A DNA stretch of 64,000 nucleotides, from assembly GCA_963971405.1 (NCBI GenBank), contig OZ020489.1, forward strand, positions 17,014,290 to 17,078,289, written 5' to 3'. Positions 36,572 through 46,930 of this stretch are shown here, one piece after another. The notes under the pieces are model-generated. The model was not told the DNA's origin, did not search any database, and was given only the letters and a program-made list of their open reading frames with translations. The DNA is from Psococerastis gibbosa (taxonomy: Eukaryota; Arthropoda; Insecta; Psocodea; Psocidae). The position numbers and the translations under genes were made by a program. How positions within the stretch are numbered: position 1 is the first letter of the stretch; every line of letters starts with the position of its first letter.

Positions 36572-36795
36572 TATAAATAAATAAATAAATAAGGAGTTTT
36601 TACTGTTTCTATTACTAAGACAACCTAGCGGAGTTAGGGCTATAAAGCCCTCTCTTACACTCAACTAGGAAGGCCCGGGACCGCCTGCTTTACATGCCCT
36701 CCGAAGCATGGCCAGAAAATGTAGCCAGTGTGGGACTCGAACCAACAACCTTTCGGGTGAGGGTCAGAGTCCGTACCACTACGCTACATGTCTTG
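36572..36795 (-). repeat. tRNA-derived SINE (family T), full-length copy
   Basis: Minus-strand order: a tRNA-like head with an A box TAGCGTAGTGGT (36775-36786) and a B box GGTTCGAGTCC (36732-36742), 32 bp apart as in tRNA genes; a body CTACATTTTCTGGCCATGCT, AGGGCATGTAAAGCAGGCGG and GAGTGTAAGAGAGGGC; and a TTTATTTATTTATTTATT tail. The internal pol III promoter and the simple-repeat tail define it as a SINE. It would be copied by a partner LINE. Confidence 0.88.
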
Positions 36796-36814
36796 ATTAA
36801 AAACATGAAGTGTG

Positions 36815-36940
36815 AAACAGTCTTCTACTACATGAATATATTAAATTTTTAATAAATTGCTTAGTAAATTAAATAAATAAAAATGCATTAAGTATCGCAT
36901 TTTGAAGGTGCCAATTTTCATATCCTCTTAATGGTTTAAA
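36815..36940. repeat. Half copy of the TTAA-flanked palindromic MITE
   Basis: GTCTTCTACTACATGAATAT, TTTAATAAATTGCTTAGTAA and CATATCCTCTTAA match only the right half of the element at 11933-12350, including its TTAA tip. Confidence 0.45.
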
Positions 36941-37139
36941 CAGGATACCTATTATAACCAGATAGCTGAAAAACTTTAATACCGGATTATAGAAATACTA
37001 TAAGATACTGCACTCGAAATTCTCACTATTGTGATTTCGAGGGAGAAATTATTAAAAGCGCCTAAAGAGTTTGTTCGCAAATACACTTCCACAGTGTGTC
37101 TAAATTTCTGTTTTCTATTACATTGCTTTAAGGAACCAA

Positions 37140-37350
37140 ATCTCATGCATAAGGACTTTTTGTTCTATTACAAAGCCAACCTAGCGGAGTTAAGGCTATA
37201 AAGCCCTCTCTTACACTCAACTAGGTAGGCCCGGGACCGCCTGCTTTACATGCCCTCCGAAGCATGGCCAGAAAATGCAGGAAGTGTAAGACTCGAACCA
37301 ACAACCTTTCGGGTGAAAGCCAGAGTCCCACTACTCTACATGTCTTGATC
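37140..37350 (-). repeat. tRNA-derived SINE (family T), near full-length copy
   Basis: It has the same order as 36572-36795. The B box region (RC of AAGACTCGAACC) is intact and the A box region is reduced (CCCACTACTCTACATG). The two full copies, about 350 bp apart in the same orientation, each end in ACATGTCTTGAT at the head side. Confidence 0.82.
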
Positions 37351-37771
37351 TCAGGGAATTGGGTAGTATTAGTTCCTCATGTTGCCTCACAAACTATACA
37401 TTACTAGCATTGAGCTATTCTTCCATGTCGTTCGATCCATCCAATGGATGATAACCATGTAAATCTCGACGTAATTTAAGGTCCTAGTAATGCACAACGG
37501 AGTCGCCCTAATCAAGTTATCTACATTTAGTATTAGACATCTAGTGAAATCCCTATATAGTTTTTAAGCTGGAGCGCCGTGTATCTCAAGTCTGGAGGCG
37601 GTTGGAAAGTGTGGAACATGTGGGCGCTGAGACTTCACTCCGGAGCGTTCTCGGGCCAGAGTGTATTCTGCCCTGAACTTTTTGTGGCCCATCTCTAAGC
37701 CAACAAATCACAGCACATGGCAACCTTGAGCACATCCACTTTCTTCCTTTGTCTCCATTTCAACAAACGTC

Positions 37772-38150
37772 TTATAAGGATATGCTACGTAGAAAATTGG
37801 CGCCCCCAAATTAAATACTTTTCCTTTTTTATTTCATAAAATCAGCAAGTTATTAAAAATTTGGCTCATTTAAGTTGCAGAAGACTCCGTCGTGCAACAT
37901 ATAATCGGGTATTATTACTTTTCAGTTTTGTAGTTTTTCAAAAAATGCTATTTTACGCGATATTTTAGTCCCCACTGGTATTTAAGAAAGAACTAATTAT
38001 ATAGCTATTATATATGATGAATAAAGTAGTCTTCTACTACTTCCATGAGCCAAATCTTTAATAACTTGTTTTGTTAATTCAATAAAAATAAAATGTCAAT
38101 AAAAACATAAAATTTTGGGGTGCTCATCTTCTACGTACATTTCATCTTAA
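37772..38150. repeat. TTAA-flanked palindromic MITE, copy 2
   Basis: ATAAGGATATGCTACGTAGA on the left and TCTACGTACATTTCATCTTAA on the right enclose AAATTTGGCTCATTTAAG...ATGAGCCAAATCTTTAAT. The left TTAA has mutated to TTATAA. The loop sequence differs in length from copy 1. Confidence 0.7.
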
Positions 38151-38269
38151 GTTAGTCATTGGAAGGTTGGCAACTAAAACGTTTTCTATTAATGAATCCT
38201 AGGCCTATCTCTAAATAATTTTTTAAGTACTTTGCTTCAGTGGCTCATGGAGCCCCCTTTGGTGCCCAT

Positions 38270-38645
38270 TCCATTGACCGGCTAGGGCTATTTCCAACAA
38301 CGGTAACGTGGTAGCAGACATTCAAGGCTTAGGTGGCGTCTCCACCGACCTCGCATTGCAGAATTGACGGAAATGTTTATTTTCCTCTATGCCATAGTTA
38401 AAATTGATCAATGATCATACAGTAAAATCACAAACAAACAAACTAAAATTAAAAAATGGCTTCATGGGATATGTTAATTCAAAATATTTTAATAGATTTC
38501 TATAAAAAGAAAAACAAACATTTCCGTCAATGTCATTTGCAATCTGCAATGCGAGGTCGGTGGAAACGTTACCTAAGTCTTGAATGTCTGCTACCACGTC
38601 CCCGTTGTTGGAAATAGCCCTAGCCGGTCAATGGAATGGGCGCCT
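38270..38645. repeat. Nested foldback: outer arms around an inner foldback
   Basis: The outer arms GGTGCCCATTCCATTGACCG...CCAACAACGG and CCGTTGTTGG...CGGTCAATGGAATGGGCGCC are near-perfect inverted copies, closing on GTGGTAGCAGACATTCAAG and CTTGAATGTCTGCTACCAC. Inside lies a second foldback with CTTAGGTGGCGTCTCCACCG and CGGTGGAAACGTTACCTAAG ends. The same two-layer structure is at 60470-60834. Confidence 0.75.
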
Positions 38646-38886
38646 TTGGAGAATTACTACTACTAAACTACATCTGTTCCTGACGGTTTATCTCTCTAAT
38701 GGAGAACTAAACGACATCGTAGGCACTTTTTGGGTCACACCTTTAAGTTCAGGCTAGCTGAACTAATAACTCCGATTTTGGCTTCACAGGCATAGCCGCT
38801 AAACCGCCTCACACAATTGCCAACTCTCTTCAGGCAAGCTAGTGTTTGCGTTCTGACAAGTTTTGAACAAACTCTCCCACGCACGT

Positions 38887-39072
38887 GGTATAGTCCACGC
38901 AAAATGCGAAAAGTATGGCCATGGAATGTTTTGATCCTGTGCACAATTTTTGTTATGCCTTGCATCCAATGCAACAAGGTAACACAAAATGGTGCAAGGA
39001 ATATTTTTACAGTGATGCACAGGATCAAAACATTCCATGTTCACACTTTTCTCATTTTGCGTGGACTATACA
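38887..39072. repeat. Foldback with GTCCACGCAAAATG tips
   Basis: Arms of about 55 bp (GTATAGTCCACGCAAAATGC...GTTTTGATCCTGTGCA and TGCACAGGATCAAAAC...GCATTTTGCGTGGACTATAC, allowing mismatches) flank a roughly 70-bp centre with its own short CCTTGCA/TGCAAGG inverted pair. It is unique in the window. Confidence 0.7.
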
Positions 39073-39947
39073 TGAGACCATTGGACAAAGCAGGATAGGA
39101 TGCTCGGACTGCAGGTTGCTGCTACAAGTCGATATTTCCACAAGCATCCTAGGACTAATCAACCTATAATAACGTACCAATTGTATTTAAGAACCAAATA
39201 GAAACTTCTATGCGTACCTTGCGCATTACAGACAGGTCTTAAAAACACTACATTTCGTCATACAGCAGCAATTAATCAATTAAACAGCAGCTTTCATTTC
39301 CATATTCCAAAGCATTGCAATGTTTGGTCAAAAGAAACACTATCGACGGATTTTCTACCATTAAGACAGTAATGAATCGTCGGAAAGGCATCGATAATCA
39401 TGAATGAATATACTAATAGGTGAATGCAATTTGCCTATAGTACTTGAAAGTTATAGCCTGGGATGGGATTAGAGCCGTGGCTAACATGTATGTAAATGAC
39501 CCGCCGAAGCCCTACAATCTCAGCCCTTCCACTGAATTACTTGGAAATGCATTGCTGGATTGGTTATTCAATTCCGAAGTCTATGAAACCGAATGCAGTG
39601 ACTGGAACATTCCATTACAACGTTATCGGCCATTATCAGATACTGCTGGACGTTAGAACCTGACAAACGCAGTAAAACACAAATATGGATTTTTAATCGT
39701 TTTTTTTTAGTATTACTTCATATATACGAGGGTCTTGAAATCTGGACTGTTAACCTTTTTGGAGGCGCAAACTGTGGGCAAACTACTCGATGGATTACGG
39801 TAGGCAGGTTCAAATTGATCACATATCAGAACTTTTCTGTCTTGTGCTACGTCAATTGGGGGGCGGGGGGCTACTCGGCTTTCATTAGAAGGTCTAATTT
39901 CACAGGAAATATAGATTATACAGCATTGATTCAGACATAAATAATTA

Positions 39948-40035
39948 TATAAATATTGACTTTTTTGTTCTATTACTAAGCCAACCTAGCGGAGTTAGGG
40001 CTATAAGCCCTCTCTTGCACTCAACAGCTAGGCAA
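39948..40035 (-). repeat. tRNA-derived SINE (family T), tail fragment
   Basis: TTTTTTGTTCTATTACTAAG, CCAACCTAGCGGAGTTAGGG and CTATAAGCCCTCTCTTGCAC, then the match breaks. Confidence 0.7.
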
Positions 40036-40689
40036 GCATAAAGTAAATACTGTAATCAAGTTAATTGTTTTGTTTGTAGCACAATTTTAAAAGAATTTGT
40101 TTTGAATTGCAGATTAAGTTTAGAATAAGTTTTAATATAAGTGTTATCTATTAGTTCGAGAGGCTCATCACGGGAATTCCCAAAGGTGCCCCTCTGAACC
40201 ACCAACAAAATGTATGCATAAAAAATGTAACATCGAATGTAAAATATAGTTTATTTATTTCCTTCAAAAATAAAAGATAGAAGAAGTGTCCCTCTACATT
40301 TTGATGCATAGCATCTGGCCGTCACTAGCACCATTTGTCCACTGTTTCAATACTACTTCCACCGGGCACTCCACGTTATCAATTTTTTATAAAACTTTTC
40401 AACAAATAATCAATTCTCATAACAATAACTACCTATCGAAATGTAGAGGAACACTTCTTTTCAAAATATTCTCAATGATGGTCTCCACAATTACGAATAC
40501 CACTATCGATAGTCCAAGAGAAATTTTAATTTTTATGCCCATAGGTTTTTTTCTTTCCTGCTGTCTCTTAACGACGTAATTCAAATTTCAAATTGGATAG
40601 CCTATCCAACATTAACCTCAAAATTTAAAAAAGAAAAACGTTAAAACGTTAAAAATTGCATTACCAGCTATCTCTACATGCTATAATAA

Positions 40690-41524
40690 AGAGCCGGTCC
40701 GAGTTTACTCGAACATGCTTTCCAATTTATCAATTAGTAGGAAGAGAAAATGAATAATTTCATGGTAAATTTTCCTATGGTTAAATTTCGGATATCTCGG
40801 GGGGGGGGGGTGTCCACCTGACGTCACTGGAGGTGAGGTAACCTCAATATATTTAAAACACATTACAACACAGTAATAATGGCTGGGCAGGCAATGCATT
40901 TCAGCGTGAAGTTTCTATCATTTTTTCAAAAAAAAATTTTTGCGCAAAACAAAATAGTTTTTTGGGAAAGCAACCTGTCCGGTTTCGTTACTCAACGTAA
41001 CACCTAAAACATGCCTGAAGGTAGAAATCATCGATAGAAAAGTTTCGCAGAAATATTATTTTTTAATCATTTTTCATTAAAATTAAGTTATTTTTATTTT
41101 TTTACCCCCAGAAGCAAACTATCAAGGGATAAGCGACCCCCCGCATTTTATCAACAATAAGAACGACTAGAATATATGTGAATTAAAAAGAAATCGTTGG
41201 AGCCGTTTTTTGAGAAATAATTTTTTTGACGTTTTTTTGGGAGTTTTTTGAGAATGATACCCGCCCAAATTGAGTTAGCCCCAAATAAAAAAAATGGTCT
41301 CGAGGTATGATTTTTGTGAGCCTACATGCCGAATTTCATCAAAATCGACCGAGTAGTTTGCCCGGAAATCGATGCACAGACAGACAGACAGACAGACAGA
41401 CATTTCGTAAAAACCACTCTTTTGGGTTTCTGGGACCTGAAAACGTGTAAATCCGTTGAAATCTCGGAATCGAAAATTTCGACCATCACAAAGCTTTCCT
41501 CATGCTACGTATAAATTGGAAAGC
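40690..41524 (+). repeat. Family A repeat, full-length copy
   Basis: It starts AGAGCCGGTCCGAGTTTACT, has the G-run and CCACCTGACGTCACTGG (CRE at 40819-40826), GGGAAAGCAACCTGTCCGG, a GACAGACAGACAGACAGACA tract, and ends with the hairpin at 41494-41524 (one stem base changed, CTCATGCTACGTATAA). Confidence 0.85.
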
Positions 41525-41879
41525 AACAACTACTAACACGAGCCAAGCCAAGCAGGTAACAATAAATTATTGGCATGCACCGGGTAAAATGAAAATCAAG
41601 GAGCTGTCGATGTTAGAAGCCAGAGAACTGGTCAGTCCATCGACCTTCGCGTAAGCTCAGCTACTGGGCGACCTTGACGCTCTGGCTAACTCATCTTATA
41701 CTGCATTCAACATAATAAAAACATTCGCGATTGACTAAGTTCATAGCGAATTCCCAACTGCTCAAACTCACAAGAGAAAAATGCAAACACGATTTTGTGA
41801 TTTCTGCCAAAATTTTCAGATCCTACGCCAACCCCCTCTAATACTTTTACGAAATATTATCAGTTAAGGGCTACGTCTG

Positions 41880-42240
41880 AGGCATACCAACGAATTCTTT
41901 CAGGTTAAGTGCGGGGCAGCTCACAGGACCGACGCCGCTGGAAAAACATGGGGGAAAACTAGTGCAGAAGAAAGACAGGCCGCCAAAGAACCTACCCAGA
42001 TACCAGTCAATTGCGGAATTTAGGTTAACTATGACTACCTTCAGAAACATCTCCATCGTATAGGTGTAGCAGCGGAGCCTTTCTGCCCATTATGCGACAC
42101 CCGGGAAGAGATGGACGGAGATCACCTTAAAACGTGCCAGGCTCTTGTCAGTAGCAGAGGTTCACCAGATAATGTGTTGTATTGGGCTACGAGAAAGCTG
42201 ATGGCGGAAGCCAAGTGCTATGGTGTAATTTTAAAAATTA
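41880..42240 (+). pseudogene. Jockey/R1-type LINE fragment, C-terminal zinc-knuckle region
   Basis: AEFRLT and, after a frameshift near 42040, DYLQKHLHRIGV, then CPLCDTREEMDGDHLKTC and WATRKLMAE. The pattern C-x2-C...H...C after an HL.RIG stretch is typical of the end of the second ORF of jockey- and R1-like non-LTR elements, downstream of RT and RNase H. Nothing upstream of about 41880 is recognisable, so this is a 5'-truncated, frameshifted relic. Confidence 0.6.
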
Positions 42241-42514
42241 AAAAAAAAAAAATTAAAAAAAAGGGGCTACGTCTGGTCAGATACATATATCATTTATTAT
42301 CTCAGACGATATTGATAAATTGACAAAGTCCATGTTAGCTTAAGGGGCATCACTAGACATAGCTTGCATTGCTGTAGCAACAACAATAATTTCATTTGTT
42401 GCCGACGACAGTTACGTCCGCTCCTCGCAACACATTTCACAAGTATTTCAGTAATATTTTCCAAATTCACTTCAAAATACTCCGCCATGGTAAAAAATGA
42501 AATAAAGCAACTTA

Positions 42515-42660
42515 TTCAGGTATTACTAAAAATATACATAAAAGTGGCCGGTTTCGACACTAGGCCATCTTTATGCTAGAGAGTGGTGTCTGTATGTCTG
42601 TAGCCTGACGATGACCTAATGCCGAAAGCGGTCGCTTTTATACATATATTTCGTAATACT
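42515..42660. repeat. Palindromic pair of CGAAACCGGT-type repeat units
   Basis: The left arm (reverse of GATGGCCTAGTGTCGAAACC, GGCCACTTTTATGTATATTT) faces the right arm (CTGACGATGACCTAATGCCG, AAAGCGGTCGCTTTTATACA). A single unit of the same kind is at 54165-54250. These units resemble a retroposon 3' end. Confidence 0.55.
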
Positions 42661-45261
42661 TGAAAAAGGAATTCATAAATCAACTGAAGGAGTACGCAGG
42701 AAATGTACCAAGAGCTGAAGAGGAAGGTGCATGACGGAGAGAGCTGGAGGAGAGAGTTGCTGCCAACCAATCGTTGAAATTGTGACTTCAGAAGAAGAAT
42801 ACGTCACTACGTTATTTTTTATTATTTATGTTTCTCAAGACTCTAGCCGTCAATGCCATTTTGCATACGACCAACATGTAAAAACCGGTTTTAGAGGTCA
42901 TGCCCTCTTGGAGTCGAAATAAAATCAATAAGCACTGCAGTACACTATAATTTTTATGAAACACAATAGAACTAATTTCTGGGACGGCACTGGTCCCTCC
43001 CCTACAGTTCAAATCAATTAAACAACAAAACAGTCCGAACTGAAACGTATAGAACAAAAAACTGCATTGCTGTATAATATCGTTAGTTTTTAGTCAAGTG
43101 CAATATTCCAATTCTAATCAATCGCCCATAGAGTTTGGTAAAATGCAATCAAAACGTAGTACCCTTTTTGCAAAATAACGGCAGTTAGTTGGGGCTTCCT
43201 ACCGGAGGGACGGGGCTTTTGTACCTGCGGCGCTACGACATATGCTAGTATGCCCCCAGATGACTACTGTATGCACAGCTGCTGATCTATTTGAAGCCAA
43301 CGACGAAGCCCGTTCGCTACCTACTGGACTACAGGATGTGGACACGCTAAGTAAAACGTACTACGGAAACTCATTGTGAAAAAATTATTACTTAGTACTT
43401 TGTACTACGGAAAGTTAAATTTTCCATGTAGAGCTTTATATGGATTATGGCCCATTGTATAAAGCCGTAGCCTACCATCGCCAACAAGAGTATGTATCCG
43501 TATAATTATACGGAAACATATCTGGCCCATATGGCGAGACTTACCGGTATTTGTTCCAGCTCTCCGCCAACTCTCATACATATGAAATGTAGGCAAGACT
43601 ATACTTCCTTTAATTTGGCACACTGCGACGAGACTTAAAAGTCATTAACGTAAAAATTGTAATACTTTCAGTTAGAATCCGCCACTAAATGTACTGTCCT
43701 CCGTATGTCAGACCGGCAATGAACATAGTTTTTATGTTATTACGGTCATGTTTATTTTATGCCTGTTTAAACATACAGTTTATTCCATTGAAATTCAACG
43801 GTTTAACCCAAATCATGTTAGTAGCATATCTAGCTATTTCTCGGAACGTTGCCATGTCATCCGACAGTTAACTACTGCGCGTGAAATAAAAATATGTTAA
43901 AATATGATGTACGAAATAGTTTTCTACAGCTTGGAAAGACTAAATCTGTAATAAATTGCTAAGTAGATTTAATAACAAATAAAAATGCAAAAAAAACATC
44001 AGAATTTTTCGGAGGTTTCCATTGAATTATTATTTTTATTTAATTTATAAAGCAAATGAACTAATATTTCCATTTCTCATGAATATATTAAAATGTAATA
44101 AGCTTTCTGTGGAATCAGGGAAGTCCGATAGGAGCCCTGAATACAAATAAAAGAAATGGAACCTCCTTTGGTCAGACAGACGAGACAAGGCACATAGAAT
44201 GAAATAAAGAATGAGCCAGACTGGAAAAAATACATAAAACCGCAATGGCAGGTGGGCGACAGACTGAGGCAGCTGGCTTGAATACCCCAGACGAACCCAA
44301 TCAAACCTGGACACCTACTTTTCACTTCTCAATCCCTCGCCTCTACATTGTTAATTCAAGAAATAATAACTTAATTGAAGAATCCACATTCGTAAAGCCG
44401 TGATTTTTTTTAGAATGTCGTAATGTTTCACGTTCGTAATGTACGAGGTAGGGACCCAAAAGAAACCGAAACATTGTTTTGATCTTGTTGGACGTATTGG
44501 CGTCAAACTGAAAATCTTAACGGTGCGTTCGAAATGATCGTTCAATACCATAGCTATGATTGGTGGGCACAACCAGGAAACTGTCAGCTAGCTTATTTGG
44601 CGTTTCAGCGGAATTTTTTTCGAACAGCAGCCTTAGCACGAGGTACCAAGTTCGGATAAACTTCTTTAGAATACCAAATGGTTTTGTTTACAATTTTGAC
44701 CCCAGTAATAAATTTAATTGATACTTCGTGCTACGGCTGCAGGGCATTATTACTTGCAGTATTCAAGGGACAGCGACTTCCTGAAACAATTTCCTCGCAT
44801 TAGAACGCGTGTTTAGTTCAAATATTCAATGACAACCTCTCAGAACTACGATGATTCACCAGCGCAACTATTCATTACACCCTTATATTTGTGCCACCCT
44901 CACACGCTCCGACTTAAGGAGGTACAGTTTTTGACTTATTGCTCTTGCAAACGATGTAAAAATACACGATATATTTATCTTATCTATCTTATACAATTAG
45001 CGCAGGCACAATAAGACAGTTCTTAGACTTACGGATTAATATTAAGTTTCTTATCACTTCATGACGACCCTAAGAATGAATACTACACTGGTCGAGCGAC
45101 AAAATTTCGTTGCCAGCGGGTTTTTGAACTCTAGATCATCTACATTAAGAGCCAACAATCAAGCATTTGGTTGGCATTCCCTAGCATGCCAGATACGATA
45201 ACTTGAGACGGAAGTAGACTAGAATGAGCCACCCTCACCGTAGCAATAAAAATAGACTTAC

Positions 45262-45393
45262 CGGGCGTGGTTGTATATGGGGTGGGAGAGGAAGGCCTGG
45301 GTGATGATGTTGAGCCATCATGGCCACGTCGCTATTCATATAAATCATCTGTTGCTGTTGCTGCTGTTGTTGCTGGTGCTCGGGATTTGGATG
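45262..45393 (-). CDS. pum: Pumilio, coding exon with polyglutamine tract (exon 3 here)
   Basis: It encodes a low-complexity part of the Pumilio N-terminal region. Seen directly: acceptor CATGTTGTTTCAG at 45394, donor CCCG/GTAAGT at 45262/45261, 132 bp, entry and exit both phase 0 (44 codons). The product reads HPNPEH, nine Gln in a row from mixed CAG/CAA codons, MIYMNSDVAMMAQHHHPGL and PLPPHIQPRP. Gln-rich stretches are usual in Pumilio N-termini, but this segment has no strongly conserved motif of its own. The assignment rests on strand, splice sites, phase and its place between two recognisable Pumilio exons. The plus-strand intron just upstream carries an RTE tail only 64 bp from the acceptor. 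Confidence 0.82.
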
Positions 45394-45456
45394 CTGAAAC
45401 AACATGAGAACTCAATAAGGGATCTAAGGGGGAAATTAAACCGATTTTGACAGGCA

Positions 45457-45702
45457 TTGATAAAGAGGCAATTTTGTGCAACCCATACGCTAAGGAGAGA
45501 AGATGGACCCCTGCTACAACGTGAGAGGGACTACACGGTGGCGGGCCCAAGACCTATAGGACGACCGAGGATTTCCCTTGAAACGAAAGTGAGGGAGGAC
45601 CTCAGGACCCTCGGTCTCTCGCCGGATGATACCCAAAACCGAAACACCTGGAAGATGAAGATCCGTGCCACCGACCCCGTAGGAGGGATAAGGCGCCGTT
45701 GA
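45457..45702 (+). pseudogene. RTE-type LINE, 3' coding tail fragment
   Basis: GRPRISLETKVREDLRTLGL, DDTQNRNTWKMKIRATDP and a stop parallel the end of the LINE at 2-2455 (GRPKISLASKTRKDLL, QDRVTWKRCCRAADPP). Both are followed by AAGTAAGTA. The sequence is clearly a different copy or subfamily, 5'-truncated. Confidence 0.65.
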
Positions 45703-46930
45703 AGTAAGTAGTTTGTGCAACCTCGGAAGAATGGAGACCACTTGAAGATTTGCACTGCCCTCACCCAACCAAACGAAGACATCACGAATCTCTCCTCGAT
45801 GAATAGACGAATGATTGAATAACCACTAACCGGCGTTGGATAAAGTAAAGTAAAATGTAGGAAAACATAAGCATTTTTAAAACGGAATTAGTCGAGGTGA
45901 TAATGTAGCCACGTTGCGTTCAGCAATATCGCAGCTTTGTTTATGTAAATTTATTATAGCAGAGACGATGTGGGTCAATTAGTGTGATATCTGCAACTCA
46001 GATTACCGATAGCTGCTGAGTGGGCGCGAATGAACCTCCGATAACAGCACAACCGTGCCCTAAGAATCGGTAATGCCGGCGGGCCTATTTTGCGAGGACT
46101 TAACCGGCTCTCCTTCGGAAGACGTATCTCAAGAATCGTAGGATAAACTTCAGTTCTTTAGAGGAGGTCCCATCTCTCCTATATAGAACTCAAGGACATT
46201 CCACGCTGACCACTAACGATCCCACGCGTACCTTACGCTTCCTATAACTATTTGCAATGGGCAACTAGGAATTCAAAATGGCGGGCCTCGCTCTGATTAG
46301 TGGGGCGCAATTGCTAAAGACTACCATACTTATCTTATGGGATAAGAAGTGCAGCTCACCACATTCTATTTTAATTATTTTCAAAAAGAATTAAAAGTTA
46401 ATATCGTTGTTTGTTATAATTCTAATATGGCAAACTAGTACTTTTTCGCTTAAAGTTCCGTTGGCACTGACCTCGACATTTCATTCCTTTTTATTCTTTT
46501 TACTGAATCTTTACATTGTTAAATAGATGTACGATATACTGCTTATAATTATAATATTACAATAGTTATGTATCACACTTGAAAAAATTATGATAAGCAT
46601 AGTTAAATAAGTTAAGTTAAGATTTGCATATTATTGGACATCGTCTGTTTGAATTGAATTGAAAACGACTTTATTGAATAAAAACAAATCAAAAGGCGAA
46701 CAACAAGACTATAAAGTCTTCTTTTCATGCTAACCTTAAAAACTAACATATTGTATATAAAATCAATCCTTCGAATAAAAACCAGCTAAAAATGGTATCC
46801 CGCACAAAGACAAATTAGATATATTTAAATAAATTCTCAACAATGGACTGAGTCTTGTTATGTTTGCAGATAAATGCGTATTTATTTATTTTATTTTAAC
46901 TCGATGTTCAGTGGATTGTGGGCCCCATAG

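Larger units (their letters stand above)
12667..45261 (-). other. Pumilio intron 3 (32.6 kb)
   Basis: It runs from the GTAAGT donor at 45261 to the TTTTTAG acceptor at 12667. The repeats listed separately cover perhaps a third of it. In 13200-14150, 15100-15880, 16140-18220, 19440-19890, 20880-21680, 22150-23290, 23690-24890, 25530-26390, 26650-27980, 29640-31020, 32430-33040, 34090-34630, 35145-35620, 35860-36570, 39080-39940, 42670-43880 and 44050-45255 I recognise no gene. A half copy of the TTAA MITE is at 43890-44040 and a weak family A remnant at about 39725-39870 (minus). Homopolymer runs are frequent, for example G-runs near 12790, 14237, 18343 and 21005 and A-runs near 27640 and 34990. 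Confidence 0.7.

Noticed and set aside
37140-37350. The tRNA-like box in family T as a functional tRNA gene
   Set aside because: The cloverleaf is not completed, a SINE body follows directly, and several dispersed copies share it.
42660-42790. Possible LINE tail (ELKRKVHDGESWRREL)
   Set aside because: Too short and ambiguous in frame to assign to a family.
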